A DNA stretch of 64,000 nt. Source: Clostridia bacterium. GTDB lineage: Bacteria; Bacillota; Clostridia; Oscillospirales; QAKW01. This document shows positions 8,798-16,066 of the stretch, piece by piece. Within the stretch, counting starts at the first letter, position 1, and each line of letters begins with the position of its first letter. The position numbers and the translations under genes were made by a program. The notes beneath the pieces are model-generated. The model was not told where the DNA came from, searched no databases, and saw only the letters and a list, made by a program, of their open reading frames with translations. The stretch covers positions 1-64,000 of the forward strand of contig JAFTZM010000013.1 of assembly GCA_017464525.1 (NCBI GenBank). The letters are read 5' to 3'.

Positions 8798-8902
8798 GGT
8801 AGTTTTCCTCTCTCGTGGTAAGAATATTTTTTTACCCTTAACGGAATTGAACCGTTCCCTCTGAATTTCAGCGCTCCGCCACAAAGCTTTCCGGGCATTC
8901 AA
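8798..8902 (-). other. Structured spacer with a tRNA T-arm-like hairpin
   Basis: In the minus-strand transcript, AACGG and CCGTT close a 7-base TTCAATT loop (about 8834-8850), which is the geometry of a tRNA T arm. GGGTA, three bases beyond it, can pair with TGCCC upstream. No D arm or anticodon arm can be drawn, so this is not called a tRNA. It may be a leader structure or a decayed tRNA. Confidence 0.3.
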
Positions 8903-9451
8903 CTATGATAGTTTGCTTCGGATCCTGCATAAAGCGTTGGAAACGGATTTCTCTGAGATCTGAAGCAGCATGGCTATTTTTTTATAGGACTGGCCGTCTA
9001 AATAAAGGAAAAGCACCTGCTTTTCCAATTTGGAAAGCTGGGTTTGCATCCGGGAAAGGATTCCATCCAGCCGCTCACGGCAGATCACAACATCCACGGG
9101 GCTATCATAGCTGAATAAGGTCGCTGATTCCAGATCAACAGATTTGTTAAGCACTGCGTGCTTCTGGGCTTGGGCTTCATTGATTGCAGATATGATATGG
9201 TTATGGATACAGATTTTTGCATAGGAGATAAAATCCCTGCCCTTGCCGGGATCAAAGCTTTGCACGGCCTTATGCAGCCCGATGCGGGCTTCCTGCAGAA
9301 GGTCCTCTTTATCGCCGCCGATAATAAAATAACGGGAAGAGAGACGCATCAATAAAGGATTCAGGGCTAAGATCAGTTGATTTTGCGCAGCGGCATCCCC
9401 CGCCTTGGCAGCAGATAAAAGCTCATGTGTAACGGGATCTGCTGCGCACAT
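8903..9451 (-). CDS. Sigma-70 family factor, SigH-like
   Basis: 182 aa. Region 2 is clear: LSSRYFIIGGDKEDLLQEAR followed by IGLHKAVQSFDPGKGRDF. That resembles the YFLIGADREDLIQEGMIGL segment of Spo0H/SigH. Region 4 ends with a helix-turn-helix, YKKIAMLLQISEKSVSNALC. SigH directs early sporulation genes in spore-forming Firmicutes, including the spoIIA operon, so this factor could drive the operon at the right end of the window (inference). TTAGGAG lies 8 bases before the chosen ATG. It is shorter than typical SigH (about 210 aa), so a SigH paralogue is also possible. Confidence 0.75.
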   Translation of the reverse strand: MCAADPVTHELLSAAKAGDAAAQNQLILALNPLLMRLSSRYFIIGGDKEDLLQEARIGLHKAVQSFDPGKGRDFISYAKICIHNHIISAINEAQAQKHAVLNKSVDLESATLFSYDSPVDVVICRERLDGILSRMQTQLSKLEKQVLFLYLDGQSYKKIAMLLQISEKSVSNALCRIRSKLS

Positions 9452-9622
9452 ATAATAAACTCCTAACATTCTGATTGAAAATATTATATATGATTGGAAA
9501 AGGCTTGTCAAGGAAAAAATAAAAAATAACAAAAATATTTTCGACAGATTACGCAGCTTTTGTATAAATTCTTCAAAAATTGCCGGAAAGCAGATTTTAT
9601 GTCCACTTTTTTAAAAAAACAC

Positions 9623-9651
9623 TTGATTTTGGTGGGAAAGGGTGGTAAAAT
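9623..9651 (+). promoter_or_regulatory. Promoter of rpsT
   Basis: TTGATT, a 17-bp spacer and TAAAAT, placed about 40 bp upstream of the rpsT start codon. Confidence 0.75.
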
Positions 9652-9692
9652 ATTTAAGCAATTTGAAAAACTAAGACAAGGAGGTGCGTCCA

Positions 9693-9959
9693 ATGCCCAA
9701 TATTAAATCTGCTAAGAAGAGAGTTCTGGTGACCGAGACCAAGACCCTGCAGAACAAAATGCTGAAGAGCGAGCTGAAGACTTTGATCAAGAAGTTTGAT
9801 GCAGCTGTTGAGTCCGGTGATAAGGCTGCTGCTACCGAGGCCTATAAGGTTGCTGTTAAGAAGATCGATAAGGCTGTTGGAAAGAGTATTATTGCTAAGA
9901 ATACCTCCAACAGAAAGAAGAGCAAGCTGACCCTGAAGCTGAACAAGATGGGTGCTTGA
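9693..9959 (+). CDS. rpsT: 30S ribosomal protein S20
   Basis: 88 aa, basic and helical, with the classical N-terminus MPNIKSAKKR and a C-terminal NTSNRKKSKL region. It binds 16S rRNA in the 30S body. AAGGAGG lies 9 bases upstream of the chosen ATG; an ATG-like extension three codons earlier overlaps the ribosome binding site and is rejected. Monocistronic with its own promoter and terminator. Confidence 0.96.
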   Translation: MPNIKSAKKRVLVTETKTLQNKMLKSELKTLIKKFDAAVESGDKAAATEAYKVAVKKIDKAVGKSIIAKNTSNRKKSKLTLKLNKMGA

Positions 9960-9980
9960 TTTCTGCAAGTCGTCAATAAA

Positions 9981-10008
9981 AGTCTCTGCCAAACGGCAGA
10001 GACTTTTT
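9981..10008 (+). terminator. Terminator of rpsT
   Basis: AGTCTCTGCC and GGCAGAGACT form a perfect 10-bp stem with loop AAAC, followed by TTTTGATTTTT. The stem lies between convergent rpsT and feoB. Confidence 0.92.
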
Positions 10009-10013
10009 GATTT

Positions 10014-11648
10014 TTATAGGATCCAGGCTGCAAGATAGGCAAGGGCCAGATGCAGCAGAAAGGTTTTGAGGGCAAAGCCCCAGCCGGCCTCTTTCCGAAG
10101 GGTGCTCATGGCTGCAACGCAGGGGGGATAAAAGAGCACGAAGGCCAGAAAGGGAAGGGGAGCAGGAACAGCGGCCCCGGTCACACTCAGAACTGAAACG
10201 ATGGACTCTTTCGCAAATAGCCCTGCAATCAGGGCAGCAACAGTCTCCCATTGCCCCAGCCCTAAAGGCTTGAAGAGGGGCAGCGGGATCCCTGCCAACC
10301 ATGCAAGAAGGCTTTTTTCGGCATCCCCTGTGTATTGAAGGGCCGGGGTGAACTGCTGCAGTAGTGTGGCGATTACCGAGGCGGCCAATAAAACGGTGAA
10401 GGCTTTCTGCACAAAGGATTGGGTCTGTCCCCATAATCGATGCCAGAGATTTTTTAGTTTTGGGCGTCGGTAGGGATGAACCTCCAATAATAAGGGTACT
10501 GCTTTCCGAGGGGAGAGGGCGGCAACAGCCAACCCCACAGCGATGCCGGCCAGATAGATCAGCGGGATCACCCAGAATCCTCCTTGAGGATATAACATCC
10601 CATAAACCGGCAGCTTAGCACTGCAGGAAACAAAGGGCAACAGCCCTAAGGTGCGCCGCCTCTGCTGCTCGCTTTCCATGGTGCGTGCCGAAAGGGCAGC
10701 CGGTACGGTGCAGCCAAAGCCGATCAGGAGCGGTACTGCCGATTTCCCGGAAAGACCAAAAACGCTCATGATGTTCTCGGCCAGATAACAGATCCGCACC
10801 ATGTATCCGCTGTCCTCTAAAATGGCCAGAAAAAAGAAGAGTAGCATCATGGCGGGTAAAAAGGAAAATACCGAGCCTACTCCTGCGATCACGCCTTGTA
10901 TCAGGCTGCGAAGCAGCGGCGGTCCGATGGCGCCTGCCATTTCTTTAAATCCATTGATGCTTTGAAGAATTGGTTCTGTGAAAAAGGGCCCCAGCCGGTG
11001 AAAGGTCAAATCAAAAATACTTCCCATGATCCCCAAAAACACCGCCGTTCCCCATACCGGATGCATTAGTACGCGGTCCCAGTTTCCGAACTTGGTTTTG
11101 CAGCAGGGTATGGGATTATATCGATCGATGAACCGGAATTTTTCTTCTGCCCCGCCCCGGCAAAGAGGCTTGGGGATCCGGTGGTTCTGGATCTCAAACC
11201 GCATCATCCGGATCAGCACCGCCGGTGCCCAGCGGTTCTGTTGCCGTACGGCAAAAACAGGAAGTTCCAGCCATTGCTCCAGCTTTTCGAGATCCGGCTT
11301 TGGCTGGCATTCCTCCAGCATATTTGCTACGATCAGCATGGGGATCCCCAATTCCATTAAAGAGAGGGTTAGTCCTAAACTTCGCCGTAGATTGGTCATA
11401 TCGATACAGTTGATGATGCCGTCCGGCGGATGGGTCTTTAAGTATTTTGCTGCCACCTGTTCTTCGGCGGAATGAGGCTCCAGGGAGTATAAGCCCGGCA
11501 GATCAATGATCTCATCGCTGCCGTAGGTTCCTTTCTTGAATTCCACCGTTACACCGGGGAAATTACCGATGTGTTGCCGACTGCCGGTGAGATGGTTAAA
11601 AACAGTGGTTTTGCCGGAATTAGGGTTTCCTGCCAGAATCAATCGCAT
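10014..11648 (-). CDS. feoB: Ferrous iron transporter FeoB (short form)
   Basis: 544 aa; most FeoB proteins exceed 600. The N-terminal G domain shows G1 AGNPNSGKTT, switch region NFPGVTVEF and G3 DLPGLYSL. The G4 motif reads NMLE instead of the usual NxxD, so guanine specificity may be relaxed. The membrane part carries a Gate-type segment (SFLPAMMLLFFFLAILEDSG), a Cys-containing LLIGFGCTVPAA and a second gate near VLFYPPCVAAM. It imports Fe(II) across the inner membrane. GAGGT precedes the ATG, and the 5' end overlaps feoA by 10 bp. Confidence 0.93.
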   Translation of the reverse strand: MRLILAGNPNSGKTTVFNHLTGSRQHIGNFPGVTVEFKKGTYGSDEIIDLPGLYSLEPHSAEEQVAAKYLKTHPPDGIINCIDMTNLRRSLGLTLSLMELGIPMLIVANMLEECQPKPDLEKLEQWLELPVFAVRQQNRWAPAVLIRMMRFEIQNHRIPKPLCRGGAEEKFRFIDRYNPIPCCKTKFGNWDRVLMHPVWGTAVFLGIMGSIFDLTFHRLGPFFTEPILQSINGFKEMAGAIGPPLLRSLIQGVIAGVGSVFSFLPAMMLLFFFLAILEDSGYMVRICYLAENIMSVFGLSGKSAVPLLIGFGCTVPAALSARTMESEQQRRRTLGLLPFVSCSAKLPVYGMLYPQGGFWVIPLIYLAGIAVGLAVAALSPRKAVPLLLEVHPYRRPKLKNLWHRLWGQTQSFVQKAFTVLLAASVIATLLQQFTPALQYTGDAEKSLLAWLAGIPLPLFKPLGLGQWETVAALIAGLFAKESIVSVLSVTGAAVPAPLPFLAFVLFYPPCVAAMSTLRKEAGWGFALKTFLLHLALAYLAAWIL

Positions 11649-11851
11649 GGTTCTACCTCGGTCTTCCGGGCGGTCCGGCGATCAATGAGAAGCCGGCACC
11701 CTTCAAAAGAGATCTGAAGGGGATTGCCGCCCATTCCTTTGGAAAGTACCCGGACGGTAGTGCCCCGAACCAGCCCTAATTCTGCCATCCGGGGGAAGGG
11801 AACTGCGGTGATCTGCCCTTTTGCATCTTGCCTTAAATCTGTTAATTTCAT
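11639..11851 (-). CDS. feoA: FeoA-like ferrous iron transport accessory protein
   Basis: 70 aa, a small SH3-like beta-barrel protein: MAELGLVRGTTVRVLSKG followed by GGNPLQISFEGCRLLIDRR matches FeoA. FeoA supports FeoB-dependent Fe(II) uptake, probably by contacting FeoB. The reading frame is open far upstream, but GGAGG lies 7 bases before this ATG, where the conserved domain begins. It overlaps feoB by 10 bp and is divergent from the lipoprotein gene. Confidence 0.9.
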   Translation of the reverse strand: MKLTDLRQDAKGQITAVPFPRMAELGLVRGTTVRVLSKGMGGNPLQISFEGCRLLIDRRTARKTEVEPCD

Positions 11852-11861
11852 GGCTCCCTCC

Positions 11862-11890
11862 TTGACTTTGCTTGCTGCCTTCTGTATAAT
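11862..11890 (+). promoter_or_regulatory. Promoter of the lipoprotein gene
   Basis: TTGACT, a 17-bp spacer and TATAAT. Transcription should start within a few bases of the GAGGTG ribosome binding site, leaving a very short leader. Confidence 0.88.
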
Positions 11891-11911
11891 ATATTGAAAT
11901 GAGGTGAAAAA

Positions 11912-12625
11912 ATGAAGAAAATCATTGCGTTTCTGCTCCTGGGAGCCCTGCTTTTGGGGCTTTGCGGATGTAATACCTTTGAGGATACCCCCGAGACGGA
12001 TGCGGCCTTTGCGGCCTATGAAGCGGCCATCAGCCAGACTATTGCCCATAAAAAAGGGGCGATGACGGTGGTGACGGAAAATAAGGATACGGTGGAAAAT
12101 ACCGAATCCGTGGGTGTGATCGAGTATCATTACACAACCGATGAAGAAAATAAGGTCACCTTTGAACGGGAGGATTATACCAACGGGGAGCCGGTGGCCT
12201 CCTATTACGGCGATGGAAAGGCCGCCTACCAGATGGATCAGTCCACTGGGGAATGGGTGGACGTGACCGAAGAGAGCGAAGGGATGCTCAACCACGATGA
12301 GAATTATATGAATACCCTCTCCCTCTTCCGGATCGATAATAACTTTCGGTACAGTAAGCATTTTTATGAATCAGTCACCATGGAGGAGGCCGGCGGGGAA
12401 AAGGTGATCACCTTTACGCTGAAGGATAGCGCTGTTACCAAAATGTTTTCCTATTCCGATGAGCGGGAGATCCGGCGTACCATGGCCGGTCAATATCGTT
12501 CCTATTATATCAATGAGGCCGGAGATGTGTATAAGATCGTTATCGATACCACTCAGGAGGTGGTCTATAAGGGGACCGAAGGAACCCTGAGCAATGTAAT
12601 CACCGTCCAGTTGAATTATGATTGA
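11912..12625 (+). CDS. Predicted lipoprotein, function unknown
   Basis: 237 aa. Signal peptide MKKIIAFLLLGALLLGLCGC with lipobox LCGC, so Cys20 should be lipidated and the protein anchored outside the membrane. The rest is soluble and beta-rich, with sections on YHYTTDEENKVTFERED and YRSYYINEAGDVYKIVID that suggest a LolA/LppX-like or immunoglobulin-like fold, but no family is firmly recognised. GAGGTG lies 6 bases before the ATG. It is divergent from feoAB, and its 3' end overlaps the -35 box of glnS. Confidence 0.82.
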   Translation: MKKIIAFLLLGALLLGLCGCNTFEDTPETDAAFAAYEAAISQTIAHKKGAMTVVTENKDTVENTESVGVIEYHYTTDEENKVTFEREDYTNGEPVASYYGDGKAAYQMDQSTGEWVDVTEESEGMLNHDENYMNTLSLFRIDNNFRYSKHFYESVTMEEAGGEKVITFTLKDSAVTKMFSYSDEREIRRTMAGQYRSYYINEAGDVYKIVIDTTQEVVYKGTEGTLSNVITVQLNYD

Positions 12626-12650
12626 CTTGTTTTAAAATCTAAGTTATAAT
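12622..12650 (+). promoter_or_regulatory. Promoter of glnS
   Basis: TTGACT, a 17-bp spacer and TATAAT, 30 bp before the glnS ATG. The -35 box overlaps the stop codon of the preceding lipoprotein gene. Confidence 0.88.
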
Positions 12651-12680
12651 AATGAAAGAATATATGAAAGGCAAAGGATC

Positions 12681-14363
12681 ATGGAAGAAAATAAAGTTGA
12701 AATTTCAAATTTTATTGTAAATTTTATTAAAGAAGACCTGGCTGCTAATCCGGAAATGAAGGTGCATACCCGTTTTCCGCCGGAGCCCAACGGTTATCTG
12801 CATATCGGCCATTGCAAGGCTATGGCCATCGATTTCGGGATGGCCCGCCGCTTTGGCGGGATCTGCAATCTGCGGATGGACGATACCAACCCCGCTAAGG
12901 AAGAGACAGAATTTGTGGATGCTATTAAGGATGATATCCATTGGCTGGGCTTTGATTGGGAGGATCGCTTCTATTTTGGTTCCGATTATTTCCAGAAGGA
13001 TTATGAGTTTGCGGTACGCCTGATCAAAAAGGGGCTGGCTTATGTTTGCGAGCTTTCCCCCGAGGAGATGCGGGATCCCAAATACTGCGGCGATGTGAAT
13101 CATCCCGCTGTTTCTCCCTGGAGAGACCGCCCCATTGAAGAAAGTCTGGATCTTTTTGAACGGATGAAAAATGGGGAATTCCCCGATGGTAAATATACCT
13201 TGCGGGCCAAGATCGATCTGGCCTCCGGAAACTTCTGGCTCCGGGATCCGGCCATCTACCGGATCCGCCATGTGGAGCATCACCGTCAGGGGGATCAGTG
13301 GTGTATTTATCCTCTTTATGATTTTGCGCATCCTATCCAGGATGCGCTGGAGGGTGTGACCCATTCTCTTTGCGATATCAACTATGAGATCCATCGCCCG
13401 CTGTATAACTGGGTGATCGAAAATGTTTTCGAAGAAGGCGAGCTGGCCTATAAGGGCTTCCCCCGCCAGATCGAATTTGCCAGAATGAATCTGACTTATA
13501 CCGTGCTTTCCAAGCGCTTTCTGCGGGAACTGGTAGAGGGCGGCGTGGTGGACGGCTGGGACGATCCCCGGATGCCCACCCTCTGCGGCCTGCGCCGCCG
13601 GGGCTATTCCGGTGAATCGATCCTCCGTTTTGTGGAGGGCGCCGGCGTAGCGAAGTCTGAAAATCTCATCGATATCCGCCAGCTGGAGGCCTGTATCCGG
13701 AATGAGCTTAATGAAGCGGCTCCCCGCCGGATCGCCATCCAGAACCCCATCAAGGTGGTGGTGACCAACTATCCCGCCGATCAGGAGGAGACTTTCGACC
13801 TGCCCAACCATCCCCAGAAGCCGGAGCTGGGCACCCGCGCAGTGCCCTTTACCCGGGAGCTTTATATCGATGCAAGCGATTTTGCGGAGGTTCCTCCTCC
13901 CAAGTTCTTCCGGATGAAGCCCGGCGGCGAGGTGCGCCTGATGGGTGCTTATCTGGTGACCTGCAACGAGATCGTCAAAAACGAGGACGGCTCTGTGAAG
14001 GAGATTCACTGTACTGCTGATCTGGAGACCCGCAACGGCAACCCGGCCGACGGTCATAAGGTCAAGGGCACCATTCATTGGCTTTCTGCCAAGAATGCGG
14101 TTCCTGCCACGCTGCGTCTTTATGAGCAGCTGACCACCCTGGAAAATCCTGCTGAGCTGCCCGAGGGCAAGAGCTATACCGATTTTCTCAACCCCGATTC
14201 CATGAAGGTGGTAGAGGGGGCTCTTCTGGAGGCTGCTTTGGCCGATGCCGTTCCCGGTGAGAAGTTCCAGTTTGTGCGAGATGGTTACTATGTGAAGGAT
14301 ACCAAGTATGAAAATACCTTCAACCGCGTTGTCGGGCTGAAGGATAGCTTTCCCAAGAAATAA
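12681..14363 (+). CDS. glnS: Glutaminyl-tRNA synthetase
   Basis: 560 aa, class I synthetase charging tRNA-Gln with glutamine. The HIGH motif is PNGYLHIGHCKA (about residues 36-47). The MDDTNPAKEE segment and DFAHPIQDALEGVTHSLC are typical of GlnRS rather than GluRS. The KMSKS equivalent is VLSKR (about 275), and the C-terminal beta-barrel anticodon-binding domains are complete. Many Clostridia instead use GatCAB; glnS presence means direct Gln charging, and a tRNA-Gln(CTG) lies in the same window. It has its own promoter and terminator. Confidence 0.96.
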   Translation: MEENKVEISNFIVNFIKEDLAANPEMKVHTRFPPEPNGYLHIGHCKAMAIDFGMARRFGGICNLRMDDTNPAKEETEFVDAIKDDIHWLGFDWEDRFYFGSDYFQKDYEFAVRLIKKGLAYVCELSPEEMRDPKYCGDVNHPAVSPWRDRPIEESLDLFERMKNGEFPDGKYTLRAKIDLASGNFWLRDPAIYRIRHVEHHRQGDQWCIYPLYDFAHPIQDALEGVTHSLCDINYEIHRPLYNWVIENVFEEGELAYKGFPRQIEFARMNLTYTVLSKRFLRELVEGGVVDGWDDPRMPTLCGLRRRGYSGESILRFVEGAGVAKSENLIDIRQLEACIRNELNEAAPRRIAIQNPIKVVVTNYPADQEETFDLPNHPQKPELGTRAVPFTRELYIDASDFAEVPPPKFFRMKPGGEVRLMGAYLVTCNEIVKNEDGSVKEIHCTADLETRNGNPADGHKVKGTIHWLSAKNAVPATLRLYEQLTTLENPAELPEGKSYTDFLNPDSMKVVEGALLEAALADAVPGEKFQFVRDGYYVKDTKYENTFNRVVGLKDSFPKK

Positions 14364-14392
14364 AGAAAAGGACCCATCGGGTCCTTTTCTTT
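14362..14392. terminator. Terminator between glnS and comM
   Basis: AAAGAAAAGGACCC and GGGTCCTTTTCTTT form a 14-bp stem with loop ATC, followed by ATTTCTT on the plus strand. It starts inside the glnS stop codon region and extends into the comM stop, so it likely serves both convergent genes. Confidence 0.88.
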
Positions 14393-15902
14393 ATTTCTTC
14401 TCATTGCTTCTGTATCGCAGCGCTTCCGTTACATGAGCCAGCTCTAAGGTTTCTGAGCCGGCAAGATCTGCAATGGTACGGGCGACCTTTAAAATGCGGT
14501 AGTAGCCCCGGGCAGAAAGATCCAGCTTATCAAAGCTTTGCTTTAAAAGCTGCTCTGCCTGAGGGCTCAGCGGGCAGTATTTCTTGACCATGGGGGAGGA
14601 GAGGTCGGCGTTTTTGGTGATGCCTTCGGCTTTGTAGCGCTCCTGCTGCAGCTTACGGGCGGTAACGACCCGCTCCCGGATGGCGGAGGAGGGTTCGCCC
14701 GGTGCCTTGGTGCTCAGGTCTTCATAGGAAACTGCCGGCACTTCGATATGAATATCGATCCGATCCAGCAACGGTCCTGAGATCCGGTTGCGGTACCGCA
14801 GGATCTCTCCGGGGGAGCAGACACATTTTCGGGAGGGATGCCCCAGAAATCCGCATTTGCAGGGGTTCATGGCGCAGACCAGCATCACATTGCAGGGGTA
14901 GGTTACGCTGCCGTTGGCCCTGGCGACGGTGATCACATTGTCCTCCAAGGGCGCCCGCATGGAATCTAAGACCTGCGGGGAAAATTCCGGTAACTCATCT
15001 AAAAAGAGCACCCCGTTATGAGCCATGGAAAGCTCCCCGGGCATCAGGTGCTGCCCGCCGCCGCAAAGGGCTACATAGGTGGCGGTGTGATGGGGGCTGC
15101 GGAAGGGGCGAGTCTTGCGGATATCCCGCTCTAAAAGCCCGGCAACAGAGTATATTTTGGTACATTCCAGCGCTTCTTCGTATGTAAGGGGCGGCAGAAT
15201 GGTGGGCAGCCGCTTGGCCAGCATACTTTTACCGCTCCCCGGAGGGCCGGACATTAAAATGTTGTGCCCGCCTGCTGCGGCGATCTCCATGGCACGGCGG
15301 GGAATAAACTGCCCTTTTACATCGGCAAAATCGATCTGAAAATCCTCTTCCGCTTCTGCACGAAATTCAATGGCTTGGAGCGGTTCTACCGTGCCGGGCT
15401 GCTGCAGCAGTGCAACAGCCTGCCGCACATCATAGACCGGGTAGATATCCAGCCCGTCCACGTACTGCACCTCCGGTGCGTTGGCCGCGGGGATGATCAG
15501 GGCACGGAACCCTAGTTCCCGGGCCTTCAGCGCCATGGGAAGGACCCCCTTCACCGGCCGCACCTCACCCAGCAGAGAAAGCTCCCCGATGAAGCCTACG
15601 CCGGTGAAATCCCCCACAATATCACTATTGCAGGCCAGAAAACCCATGAAGATGGAAAGGTCATAAACCGGCCCGGTCTTGCGTACATCCGCCGGCGCCA
15701 GATTTACCGTGATCCGCTTAGCCGGGAAATGGAAGCCGGCGTTCTTTAATGCGCTTCGTACCCGCTCCTTGGATTCCTTGACCGCCGCATCCGGCAGACC
15801 CACGATCTCAAAGGCGGGCAGACCCCCGCTGATATCTACTTCCACCGTGACCGGAAAGGCTTCAATTCCCGCCAGGCCGAAGGAAAACATTCTGGAAACC
15901 AT
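14391..15902 (-). CDS. comM: YifB/ComM family Mg-chelatase-like AAA+ ATPase
   Basis: 503 aa. The N-terminal ChlI/lon-like domain is present (about 1-165; NLAPADVRKTGPVYDL). The Mg-chelatase-type AAA+ core shows Walker A MSGPPGSGKSMLAKR, LFLDELPEFSPQVLDSMR as Walker B, and an insert with two Cys pairs (MNPCKCGFLGHPSRKCVC). The C-terminal helical domain contains RGYYRILKVARTIADL. ComM hexamers drive branch migration during natural transformation in Gram-negatives; the role in Clostridia is inferred. GGAG lies about 10 bases before the start. Confidence 0.93.
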   Translation of the reverse strand: MVSRMFSFGLAGIEAFPVTVEVDISGGLPAFEIVGLPDAAVKESKERVRSALKNAGFHFPAKRITVNLAPADVRKTGPVYDLSIFMGFLACNSDIVGDFTGVGFIGELSLLGEVRPVKGVLPMALKARELGFRALIIPAANAPEVQYVDGLDIYPVYDVRQAVALLQQPGTVEPLQAIEFRAEAEEDFQIDFADVKGQFIPRRAMEIAAAGGHNILMSGPPGSGKSMLAKRLPTILPPLTYEEALECTKIYSVAGLLERDIRKTRPFRSPHHTATYVALCGGGQHLMPGELSMAHNGVLFLDELPEFSPQVLDSMRAPLEDNVITVARANGSVTYPCNVMLVCAMNPCKCGFLGHPSRKCVCSPGEILRYRNRISGPLLDRIDIHIEVPAVSYEDLSTKAPGEPSSAIRERVVTARKLQQERYKAEGITKNADLSSPMVKKYCPLSPQAEQLLKQSFDKLDLSARGYYRILKVARTIADLAGSETLELAHVTEALRYRSNEKK

Positions 15903-15994
15903 TTCATCATCTCCTATCGCAGTATATTATAACAATTAGATGAATAAAAAGCAAATTTATTATTGTTTTTCTGCAAATTTCTTTCAATTCGCCC

Positions 15995-16023
15995 TTTACA
16001 CCGGGGGAAATTCGTGATAAAAT
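15995..16023 (+). promoter_or_regulatory. Promoter of nifJ
   Basis: TTTACA, a 17-bp spacer and TAAAAT, about 43 bp upstream of the nifJ ATG; consistent with strong constitutive expression. Confidence 0.8.
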
Positions 16024-16066
16024 ATCCAATGGTAAAATTTTTTTATTCAATATAAGGAGGACAACT

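Noticed and set aside
8825..8890. Complete tRNA gene downstream of the SigH-like gene
   Set aside because: Only a T-arm-like stem and a partial acceptor pairing exist; no D or anticodon arm.
12705..14078. A 457-codon minus-strand frame opposite glnS
   Set aside because: Antisense shadow of a recognised synthetase, no start signals and no recognisable motif.
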